Assembly: GCA_937916485.1 (NCBI GenBank)
Contig: CALFSV010000359.1
Span: 1-7,284 of the forward strand
Length of the DNA: 7,284 nucleotides
DNA from: an uncultured Paracoccaceae bacterium
GTDB taxonomy: Bacteria; Pseudomonadota; Alphaproteobacteria; Rhodobacterales; Rhodobacteraceae
Reading direction: 5' to 3'
In this document: positions 1-5,718 of the stretch, one piece after another
How positions within the stretch are numbered: position 1 is the first letter of the stretch
Layout of the letters: every line of letters begins with the position of its first letter
Notes under the pieces: model-generated
Told to the model about the DNA's origin: nothing
Databases searched by the model: none
What the model saw: the letters and a program-made list of their open reading frames with translations, nothing else
Translations under genes and position numbers: made by a program

Positions 1-727
1 CATCATCTGAAGCGAGGAACACGGCCATCCCGGTCAGGTCATCTGGTGTCGCGAAACGGCCAAAAGGCACGCTTGCTGCGACCTCAGCTTTCTTCTGTCC
101 AGGCTTCTTATTCTCCAACTTGGCGAACATCGCATCAACATGGGTCCAATGTTCACCGTCAACGACGCCGGGGGCAATTGCGTTCACATTGATACCATGC
201 CCGATGAGGTTCAGACCTGCGGATTGGGTCAGTGAAATCACGGCAGCTTTGGTCGAGCAGTAAACCGCCACAAGTGACTCGCCGCGCCGACCGGCCTGTG
301 AAGCCATATTGATAATTTTCCCACCTTTACCCCGCGCCATCATGTGGCGGGCGACCGCCTGCATCGTGAACATCGTACCCGCAACATTCACGGCGTAGAG
401 CCGATCAAAACTGACGCGTGTGATGTCAGCGATTGGGGCCGCATCGAAAAGCGCTGCATTGTTGATGAGAATGTCGACACCGCCAAAGGCGTCCACTGCA
501 CCGGCTACGCAAGCGTCGATGCTATTCTGATCGGTCACATCAATGTGCAGCGCGATTGCCGCGTCTCCGATTTCAGACGCTGTTTTCTGTGCGGCATCAA
601 GATCAATATCGGTTATGGCGACCCGGGCGCCTTCCCGAACAAAGCGCTCAGCGAAGCCACGGCCAATGCCGCGCGCCGAGCCGGTAATGAGTGCGGTCTT
701 TCCCGCAAGTCGTTGTGTGTTGGTCAT
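1..727 (-). CDS. polS: Sorbitol/polyol dehydrogenase of the PolS (SmoS) type, SDR family, 3' end cut off by the window
   Basis: This short-chain dehydrogenase probably oxidises sorbitol, and perhaps galactitol or L-iditol, to the ketose with NAD+ in the cytoplasm. The 242 visible residues start MTNTQRLAGKTALITG and end in LASDD at the left edge; the family is about 256 long, so only the last 14 or so residues are missing. Visible are the cofactor loop TGSARGIG (15-22), Asp40 at the end of the second strand (favours NAD), NNAA (89-92), Asn114, catalytic Ser143 (MASQAG) and Tyr156-x3-Lys160. The stretch INMASQAGRRGE and the later NAIAPGVVDGEHW match Rhodobacter sphaeroides sorbitol dehydrogenase as I remember it. 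The start lies 28 bases after the preceding dehydrogenase gene and has only a weak Shine-Dalgarno match, so translation may depend on the upstream gene. The family call is firm; the exact substrate is inferred by resemblance. Confidence 0.9.
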   Translation of the reverse strand, partial: MTNTQRLAGKTALITGSARGIGRGFAERFVREGARVAITDIDLDAAQKTASEIGDAAIALHIDVTDQNSIDACVAGAVDAFGGVDILINNAALFDAAPIADITRVSFDRLYAVNVAGTMFTMQAVARHMMARGKGGKIINMASQAGRRGESLVAVYCSTKAAVISLTQSAGLNLIGHGINVNAIAPGVVDGEHWTHVDAMFAKLENKKPGQKKAEVAASVPFGRFATPDDLTGMAVFLASDD

Positions 728-755
728 TGGTATTCAAATTCGTCCATTGGGGGTG

Positions 756-1535
756 TTATCGCGTGGTGTATCCGCCGTCGATCACCAGAATGTCACCAGT
801 TACGTAGCTTGAGGCGGGCGAGGCAAGGAAAAGCGCAGCCATCGCCACCTCTTCTGGTTGGCCAACACGCTGCATTGGCGTCATGTCTCTCCAGATCGGG
901 AACATCTCGGGATCGTCGATGCCGCCCTGGGACATGTCAGTTTGAATGTATCCGGGCGCGAGCGCATTGACGCGGATATTATCCAGAGCAAGTTCGCTGG
1001 CGAGACTCTTGGTCATCATGTGAACCGCCGCCTTCGAGCTGTTGTAGGCGACCTGGTTTTGCGGGATGTTCGAGGCAATGCCGGAGATGGACCCGACGTT
1101 GACAATCGTTCCGCCTCCCTGCGCCCGCATAGCTGGAATAGCTGCGCGACAGCAACGAAAGACCGCATCAACATTCAGCGACATCACACGCTGCCAATCC
1201 TCGTCAGCGAATTCTGCTGAATCACCGTGGATAGCGACACCGGCATTATTGATGAGAACGTCTAGCCGTCCCGACTGTTCAAGGACATCAGCAATGATTG
1301 CAGCCGGCGCATGAGGGTCGGTTAGGTCAGCGGCAATAAATGTGGCGTCATATCCCAACGCGCCAAGCGTTTTTTCTACCTCTTCGCTATCGTTGCGCGA
1401 GCTGATAAAAAGCCGTGCCCCGGCGTCTCCGAGTGCTCTGGCAGTGGCCATGCCGATACCGCGGGTACCACCCGTGATAAGAGCAACTTTGCCATCAAGC
1501 TTGAAGCGGTTCAGTAAATTCTCGTTTTTCGGCAT
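756..1535 (-). CDS. SDR-family sugar-alcohol dehydrogenase, resembling galactitol/arabinitol dehydrogenases
   Basis: A 259-residue classical short-chain dehydrogenase, complete. It shows the cofactor loop TGGTRGIG (21-28), NNAG (96-99), Asn121, catalytic Ser149 (VGSISG) and Tyr164-x3-Lys168. The C-terminal part, with LAPGY (192-196), MTPMQRVGQPEE (218-229) and SYVTG..IDGGY, resembles Rhodobacter galactitol dehydrogenase and related arabinitol or xylitol dehydrogenases as I remember them. The second beta strand ends in Ser46-Arg47 instead of an acidic residue, which usually favours NADP(H); this enzyme may therefore work as a ketose reductase or use a different cofactor from its neighbours. 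It lies 56 bases after the ribitol dehydrogenase gene and 28 bases before polS, and is almost certainly in the same operon. A GGA seven bases before the ATG is a modest ribosome binding site. The family is certain; the substrate is not determined by sequence alone. Confidence 0.88.
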   Translation of the reverse strand: MPKNENLLNRFKLDGKVALITGGTRGIGMATARALGDAGARLFISSRNDSEEVEKTLGALGYDATFIAADLTDPHAPAAIIADVLEQSGRLDVLINNAGVAIHGDSAEFADEDWQRVMSLNVDAVFRCCRAAIPAMRAQGGGTIVNVGSISGIASNIPQNQVAYNSSKAAVHMMTKSLASELALDNIRVNALAPGYIQTDMSQGGIDDPEMFPIWRDMTPMQRVGQPEEVAMAALFLASPASSYVTGDILVIDGGYTTR

Positions 1536-1591
1536 TTATAATTCCAACTCTGTCCTAAAGTGTTCTTTGGCGTAGAACGGTTTCTGGTGGT

Positions 1592-2320
1592 TCAGATGTC
1601 GCATCCATGCGGCAAGATCGTCAGGTCGCGCACCACAACCCCTGGCGGGCGGGTAACCATAAACATCACTGCATCGGCGACCTCTTTGGCCCCCATCAGC
1701 GCCTTTGCGGCCAGCGCTTCGTCCATTTTCGCTTTCGGCCAGTCATCAAGCAGCGGCGATATCACCGGGCCGGGCAAGACCGCCCCCATGCGAATATTGT
1801 GTTTGATCAACTGGCGTCTGGTCGCGTGCAAGAACGCTTGCACTGCATATTTCGAGGCAGTGTAGATTGGCTCCCACACAACTGGTGTCACGGCTGCAAC
1901 TGAGCTTGTGAATATGATATCGCCGCGTTTCTGGGCAATCATATGAGGCAAAACCGCGTGAACAGATCGGAACACCGCATTGGTGTTTAGATTAAGCACC
2001 CTGTCCCAGTCGTCGGGATCTCCGTCCGCAACGGCACCCCCGATGTACGCACCTGCATTGGCATGAAAAATGTCCACCCCTCCGACAAGGTCAAGAATTT
2101 TGGGCAGCATTGCCGTGACCAAGGGGCCGTCAAGAAGATCGACAACCAGAGGATGCGCTTTGTCGCCTAGGTCTGCACAGACACGTGCCAACCCTTCCTC
2201 TGATCGGTCGATCAGCACCACGTCAGCACCTGCCGCGATCATTGTGCGTGCGCACTCCAATCCGATCCCAGAGGCGGCACCTGTAATCGCGGCAGTTTTT
2301 CCAGAAAGCTGTTGGGTCAT
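1592..2320 (-). CDS. rbtD: Ribitol 2-dehydrogenase (SDR family)
   Basis: Oxidises ribitol to D-ribulose with NAD+ in the cytoplasm, the first step of ribitol (adonitol) use. With the start at 2320 the protein has 242 residues. It carries TGAASGIG (13-20), Asp38 (NAD preference), HANAG (86-90) where most SDRs have NNAG, Asn112, catalytic Ser140 and Tyr153-x3-Lys157. It matches Klebsiella RbtD, as I remember it, over long stretches: [51 protein letters not shown] and the end [20 protein letters not shown] (192-203) is distinctive for this enzyme. It follows the permease gene closely and precedes two more dehydrogenase genes. An in-frame ATG at 2329 would add MST, but the AAAGGA sequence touches that codon and is 8 bases from the ATG at 2320, which also aligns with the Klebsiella N-terminus. 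This is the best functional assignment in the window. Confidence 0.93.
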   Translation of the reverse strand: MTQQLSGKTAAITGAASGIGLECARTMIAAGADVVLIDRSEEGLARVCADLGDKAHPLVVDLLDGPLVTAMLPKILDLVGGVDIFHANAGAYIGGAVADGDPDDWDRVLNLNTNAVFRSVHAVLPHMIAQKRGDIIFTSSVAAVTPVVWEPIYTASKYAVQAFLHATRRQLIKHNIRMGAVLPGPVISPLLDDWPKAKMDEALAAKALMGAKEVADAVMFMVTRPPGVVVRDLTILPHGCDI

Positions 2321-2334
2321 GGTGCTCATCCTTT
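2321..2334 (-). promoter_or_regulatory. Ribosome binding site that decides the rbtD start
   Basis: The minus strand reads AAAGGATGAGCACC directly before the ATG at 2320. AAAGGA is a good Shine-Dalgarno sequence 8 bases from that ATG, while the in-frame ATG at 2329 shares its first A with the motif and has no room for ribosome binding. The permease stop codon is at 2339-2341, so the site sits in the short gap between the two genes. Confidence 0.7.
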
Positions 2335-2338
2335 GGTA

Positions 2339-3583
2339 TTACGCGCGGCCATGGCTGGCACGTGAGCGTCGGGCGATTGAGTCCACGATGACCGCAAAGG
2401 CAAGAACACCGCCGGTAATCATGAAGCGAAGTGAGGAACTGAGGTTGAGAAGCGTCAAGCCGTTCGATATGGCCATGATGACCAAAACACCGAGAAGCGC
2501 TGACCATGCTGAACCACGACCTCCAAAGAGAGAGGTGCCGCCAATGACCGCTGCTGCTATTGCATTAAGATTGACGTCGCCAGTCCCTGCCTGAATGCTT
2601 GCTGAGGCCAGTCTCGCCGACGAGAAAACACCACCAAGCGCTGCAAAGGTTGAACACAGCACAAAGGCCGACATTCGGATCGAATCCACATTAATCCCGG
2701 ATCGTCTGGCCGCTTCAGCGTTACCACCGATAGCGAACATTGAGCGACCCCACTTTGTACGTGTCAGCGCGTACTCAGCACACACAACAACAAGCGTGAA
2801 TATGGCAAACATCCACGGCACGCCTCGGCCCTTTTCGAGGTAGTAAACGGCAAAGACCAAAACGGCAGTGATGATCACAGCCTTAAAAACAGTGACGCTT
2901 AGATTAGTGGAGGAAAGGTTCGCTTCATTGCGACGTTTCGCAGCAACAATTCCGCCATAGATGAGCAGGAGTCCCGGCAGAATTGCCAGCGTATAAGACA
3001 GCCACGCTGGCATGATCAAAAGTTGACCAAACCGCACGAGCGGAGATGTGAACGGCAGGTTAATTGAACCCGTTGGTCCTAGGATGTAGAGTTGAAAGCC
3101 CAATAGAGTGAGGAGCCCGGCTAGGGTTGCCACGAAGCTTGGCATATCAAAGCGATTTCGCAGAAGGCCGAAAAATAGGCCAACGAACGCCCCAGCAGCT
3201 AATGCCCCCAGTATCGCCAGGGGAAGCGGTAAACCTGTTTTGACCCAAAGGACGCCGATCATCGCGGAAGCGAGTCCACTCATTGATCCAACTGAGAGAT
3301 CGATTTCCCCGAGCAGCAACACAAATATGATGCCAAGCGCGATGAACCCGACGGCGGACGCATCGAAAAGAAGATTGGCGAGGTTTATCGGTGCGAGAAA
3401 GACCGGGTTAAGCGAAGTAAAAACGACCGAGATAAGAACGAGGCCAGCAAGAACTGGAAGCATGCCTAAATCCCCAGACCTTGTCCGGTCTATGAACTCT
3501 CGGATTGCGCCGGAAATTCCCTCGTCGTGACGTACACGCGTATCTGCGCGATCAAGTTGTTGGCTATTGTTGTCGTCGGTCAT
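2339..3583 (-). CDS. ABC transporter permease, XylH/RbsC type (sugar or polyol import)
   Basis: Inner-membrane channel subunit of the importer, 414 residues. A hydrophilic N-terminal segment of about 37 residues is followed by roughly ten hydrophobic segments (near 41-58, 74-92, 101-115, 120-141, 147-168, 190-213, 231-248, 255-272, 303-320, 356-375 and 384-402; boundaries approximate). Family marks are GEIDLSVGS (92-100), the cytoplasmic coupling region IGGNAEAARRSGI (285-297) that meets the ATPase, and AAAVIGGTSLFGG (343-355). The length and the long middle segment fit the xylose-type XylH branch better than the shorter ribose permease RbsC. The start overlaps the ATPase stop as ATGA, with GAAGGA at 3590-3595, six bases upstream, so translation is probably coupled. 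The family and role are clear; the transported substrate is inferred from context. Confidence 0.92.
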   Translation of the reverse strand: MTDDNNSQQLDRADTRVRHDEGISGAIREFIDRTRSGDLGMLPVLAGLVLISVVFTSLNPVFLAPINLANLLFDASAVGFIALGIIFVLLLGEIDLSVGSMSGLASAMIGVLWVKTGLPLPLAILGALAAGAFVGLFFGLLRNRFDMPSFVATLAGLLTLLGFQLYILGPTGSINLPFTSPLVRFGQLLIMPAWLSYTLAILPGLLLIYGGIVAAKRRNEANLSSTNLSVTVFKAVIITAVLVFAVYYLEKGRGVPWMFAIFTLVVVCAEYALTRTKWGRSMFAIGGNAEAARRSGINVDSIRMSAFVLCSTFAALGGVFSSARLASASIQAGTGDVNLNAIAAAVIGGTSLFGGRGSAWSALLGVLVIMAISNGLTLLNLSSSLRFMITGGVLAFAVIVDSIARRSRASHGRA

Positions 3584-4398
3584 TTTCGGTCCTTCGCTCG
3601 ATCTGTCGTCGCTTCGAGTTTGCGTGCCTCGCGCCGGGAAACAGAGTTGTCAGAGGCGCCGGTGATCGCAGAGACAAGTTCCTCATGCGAATTCTCGGTC
3701 GTAAACACGCCATTGTTTCGGCCAAGACGCAGCACAACAATTCGGTCAGCGACTGCGCGTACGTCTTCCATGTTATGAGAAATCAGGATCACCCCGTGTC
3801 CTCGGCCACTTACCCGCTCAATGAGGTTCAGAACCTCCGCGGTTTGGGCGACACCAAGAGCTGCCGTCGGCTCGTCAAGCATGATTATTTCAGGTTCCAT
3901 GACAAGCGAACGCGCAATCGCAACTGTTTGTCGCTGCCCGCCGGAAAGTGATGCGATGGGCTCGCGGACCGACGGGATGCGGGCCGCCAGTTCTTGGAGC
4001 AACTTCCACGCGCGGACTTCCATTTCCACTTCGTTCAGCCGCCAAGGTGAAATCTCTTGACCAAGGAACAGATTTGCAACGACATCCAAATTCTCACAAA
4101 GTGCAAGATCTTGAAAAACCGTCGCAATTCCCATTTCAAGCGCCTTGCGCGGGTTGTCGATCGTAACCTCATCACCGAGATATTCGATCATGCCGGACGT
4201 CGGTTGATGTACCCCGGCAAGCACTTTAACCAGTGTCGTCTTGCCCGCGCCATTGTCTCCGACCAGCGCGACGACTTCGCCAGCGTGGACTTCCAACTCA
4301 ATGTCGCCCAAGGCTGTGACAGCGCCGAACTGTTTGGAAACTCCACTCATTTTCAAGAGTAAGTCCCCGTGTTTTCGCGTTGTTTGTGTCTGTGTCAT
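3580..4398 (-). CDS. ABC transporter ATP-binding protein, single nucleotide-binding domain, carbohydrate import
   Basis: Cytoplasmic ATPase that drives the importer, 272 residues from the chosen start. It has Walker A GDNGAGKTT (47-55), Q-loop Gln96 (VFQD), signature LSGGQ (151-155), Walker B IIMLDEP (171-177) and the switch histidine His208 (ISHN). There is only one ABC domain, as in FrcA-type fructose ATPases, whereas XylG, RbsA and AraG are tandem proteins of about 500 residues; it should therefore act as a homodimer. The tail after about residue 248 is charged and probably flexible. An open frame continues to 4437, but AGAGGGG at 4407-4413 with an 8-base spacer points to the ATG at 4398, and the upstream extension would run into the intergenic stem-loop. 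The stop overlaps the permease start by four bases. Confidence 0.93.
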   Translation of the reverse strand: MTQTQTTRKHGDLLLKMSGVSKQFGAVTALGDIELEVHAGEVVALVGDNGAGKTTLVKVLAGVHQPTSGMIEYLGDEVTIDNPRKALEMGIATVFQDLALCENLDVVANLFLGQEISPWRLNEVEMEVRAWKLLQELAARIPSVREPIASLSGGQRQTVAIARSLVMEPEIIMLDEPTAALGVAQTAEVLNLIERVSGRGHGVILISHNMEDVRAVADRIVVLRLGRNNGVFTTENSHEELVSAITGASDNSVSRREARKLEATTDRAKDRK

Positions 4399-4406
4399 AC
4401 GGTGGT

Positions 4407-4413
4407 CCCCTCT
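4407..4413 (-). promoter_or_regulatory. Ribosome binding site for the ABC ATPase gene
   Basis: AGAGGGG on the minus strand, 8 bases before the ATG at 4398. It fixes that ATG as the start in preference to the in-frame ATG at 4437, which lies within the stem-loop and has no comparable motif. Confidence 0.75.
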
Positions 4414-4423
4414 AGTTCGGTTT

Positions 4424-4454
4424 GGTGCTGGCGGCACACTCGCCCGCCAGCACC
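4424..4454 (-). repeat. Perfect 11-bp inverted repeat between binding-protein and ATPase genes (mRNA stem-loop)
   Basis: GGTGCTGGCGG (4424-4434) and CCGCCAGCACC (4444-4454) are exact reverse complements separated by nine bases. In the minus-strand transcript the stem sits between the binding-protein stop (4499) and the ATPase ribosome binding site (4407-4413). There is no run of T after it on either strand, so it does not look like a full intrinsic terminator. Similar stems after binding-protein genes protect the upstream mRNA or reduce read-through, giving more binding protein than membrane subunits. That role is inferred here. Confidence 0.8.
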
Positions 4455-4498
4455 CTTATATTGCGGCTTCGGAGGGAGGCCCGACGCCGCGTTCTCGA

Positions 4499-5548
4499 TC
4501 ACTCGATTCCGAGTTCAGCACAATATGCTGCAAAATCATCGGTACAAAGTTGCTCGGCAGACACGATACCTGTGTCGATCACGATTTCCTTGAGGTTGCC
4601 ACGTGTCACGACGGCCGGCACGAAGAGCTGCGACGGGGCATCGTAAAGCGTTGTTGTGGCTTCAGGAGTGCCACCGCTCAAAAATGTGAATGCGATATTG
4701 GCCGCAGCCGCGCCCACAATTTCGCTAGGTTTGGAGATCGTATTGAATTGATCGCCTGCGATAATAAGCTGAAGTGCAGCTATCTCGGCGTCGTTGCCAG
4801 TGACTGGTGGGATTGGATCAACGCCAGCCGCTTTCAAAGCCGCAACTGAACCGCCACCGGTGCCATCGTTTGCCGCAACCACACCAACGATTTGGTTTCC
4901 AAATCGCGTAATCTGGCCCGCAACCCATTCTTGTGCTTTTGGCGGCGCCCAGCCCGGCGTGTCAAACTCAGCAAGATGCTCATATTCAGACTCTTCAACC
5001 GCTCTGCGCGAGCCATCAGCGATCAAGCCAGCGGCTGCATCGGTTGGAGATCCATTAACTTGAAGAATGCCGACACCTTCGGGTGAAACACCCGTAATAC
5101 GCAGATGCTCAATGAGGCTTTGCGCGATGGCATAACCAATCCCTTCATTGTCAAAAGAGACATAGAAGTCTGGAGCGCGATCGGGGATTGGCCGGTCATA
5201 GGCCACAATTTTGATACCTTGTGCTTGTCCCAACTCGACCATGGCAGCTGCTGCGCCCGAATCCACAGGATCAAGCACGACAACGGCTGCACCTTGCGCA
5301 ATCACCGAGTTGAACTGCTGCTGCTGTAGCGCGACGTCGTTATTGCCATTTTGATAAATGGCTTTGCAATCCGGACAGATCCTTTTCAATTCCGCCTGGA
5401 AGCCAGGCCAATCATGCTCGTCGTAGCGGGTTGAGCCTTGATCAGGCATCAAGAACGCGACGGTTCCTGTTGTTTGAGCATAGCTTGCGGTGCCGCTTAG
5501 AAAGAGCGCCGTAAGCGTCGCTGCAACTGTTGTTAACTTAAGTTTCAT
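4499..5548 (-). CDS. Periplasmic sugar-binding protein of an ABC importer, XylF-like
   Basis: Captures the substrate in the periplasm and hands it to the permease. The 349-residue precursor has a typical signal peptide: MKLK, a hydrophobic core, and likely cleavage after ASYA (residue 24). The mature part follows E. coli XylF, as I remember it, through FLMPDQGSTR (32-41), VAYDRP (115-120), SFDNEGIG (131-138), NGSPTD (165-170), AANDGT (225-230), TGNDAEIAALQ (250-260) and SKPSEI (272-277). Residues aligning with the xylose contacts of XylF (Arg41, Asp118, Arg119, Asn134, Trp200, Asn227, Asp253, Lys273) are kept. CPDC (58-61) and Cys335/Cys343 could form two disulfides. The frame extends upstream to 5701, but AGAGGAG at 5555-5561, six bases before 5548, and the signal peptide settle the start. 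The family is firm; whether the ligand is xylose-like or a polyol is open. Confidence 0.92.
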   Translation of the reverse strand: MKLKLTTVAATLTALFLSGTASYAQTTGTVAFLMPDQGSTRYDEHDWPGFQAELKRICPDCKAIYQNGNNDVALQQQQFNSVIAQGAAVVVLDPVDSGAAAAMVELGQAQGIKIVAYDRPIPDRAPDFYVSFDNEGIGYAIAQSLIEHLRITGVSPEGVGILQVNGSPTDAAAGLIADGSRRAVEESEYEHLAEFDTPGWAPPKAQEWVAGQITRFGNQIVGVVAANDGTGGGSVAALKAAGVDPIPPVTGNDAEIAALQLIIAGDQFNTISKPSEIVGAAAANIAFTFLSGGTPEATTTLYDAPSQLFVPAVVTRGNLKEIVIDTGIVSAEQLCTDDFAAYCAELGIE

Positions 5549-5554
5549 TGGAGT

Positions 5555-5561
5555 CTCCTCT
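5555..5561 (-). promoter_or_regulatory. Strong ribosome binding site for the binding-protein gene
   Basis: AGAGGAG on the minus strand with a 6-base spacer to the ATG at 5548. It is the best Shine-Dalgarno match among the transport genes, consistent with high expression of the periplasmic component, and it rules out the longer open frame that begins at 5701. Confidence 0.8.
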
Positions 5562-5582
5562 GTTGGTTTCTCTCTTGGTTGA

Positions 5583-5637
5583 CCGGCTTTGTTCTGTAAG
5601 CCGGCGGTAGGGTACCGCCCCGCTGGAAGAGCCCAGC
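5583..5637 (-). promoter_or_regulatory. Three consecutive small hairpins in the leader of the transport operon
   Basis: Three inverted repeats lie almost end to end upstream of the binding-protein gene: CCGGCTT/AAGCCGG (5583-5589 and 5598-5604), GCGGTA/TACCGC around GGG (5604-5618), and GCTGG/CCAGC (5622-5626 and 5633-5637). The minus-strand RNA would fold into a row of stems ending about 22 bases before the ribosome binding site. No run of T follows any of them. They could protect the mRNA, attenuate read-through from araC, or be chance structure in GC-rich DNA. I recognise no known riboswitch. Confidence 0.5.
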
Positions 5638-5669
5638 AGGTTGCAGATACATTCTTTGTCAGTAGTAGC

Positions 5670-5692
5670 GGACGTTCCTGTCGGGACTGTCC
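5670..5692. promoter_or_regulatory. Interrupted dyad upstream of the transport genes, possible operator
   Basis: The plus strand reads GGAC-N2-TCC-N5-GGA-N2-GTCC, a symmetric dyad of 23 bases in which both half sites follow the pattern GGACNNTCC. It lies in the gap between the araC stop and the binding-protein gene, where a promoter is expected. No convincing -35/-10 pair was found around it, so the operator role is a guess from position and symmetry. Confidence 0.3.
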
Positions 5693-5701
5693 TAATCTCA
5701 C

Positions 5702-5718
5702 GCGGCGCCTTACGCCGC
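5702..5718 (-). repeat. GC-only hairpin spanning the araC stop codon
   Basis: GCGGCG (5702-5707) and CGCCGC (5713-5718) are exact complements with a five-base loop holding the TAA stop of araC. It would form a tight stem in the araC mRNA. No T-run follows in the minus direction, so it is not a standard intrinsic terminator; it may slow or partly end transcription before the transport genes. Confidence 0.5.

Noticed and set aside
344..970. Plus-strand open frame of 208 codons
   Set aside because: It lies antisense to two clear dehydrogenase genes and crosses the gap between them; the translation has no recognisable domain.
2070..2594. Plus-strand open frame of 174 codons
   Set aside because: Antisense to rbtD and the permease gene; low-complexity, basic translation typical of a shadow frame.
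3505..3951. Plus-strand open frame of 148 codons
   Set aside because: Antisense to the permease start and the ABC ATPase, both well supported by motifs.
4241..4849. Plus-strand open frame of 202 codons
   Set aside because: It runs antisense through the ATPase start, the stem-loop and the binding-protein gene; no family resemblance.
5549..5701. N-terminal extension of the binding protein
   Set aside because: It would bury the signal peptide 51 residues inside the protein; the strong ribosome binding site supports the ATG at 5548.
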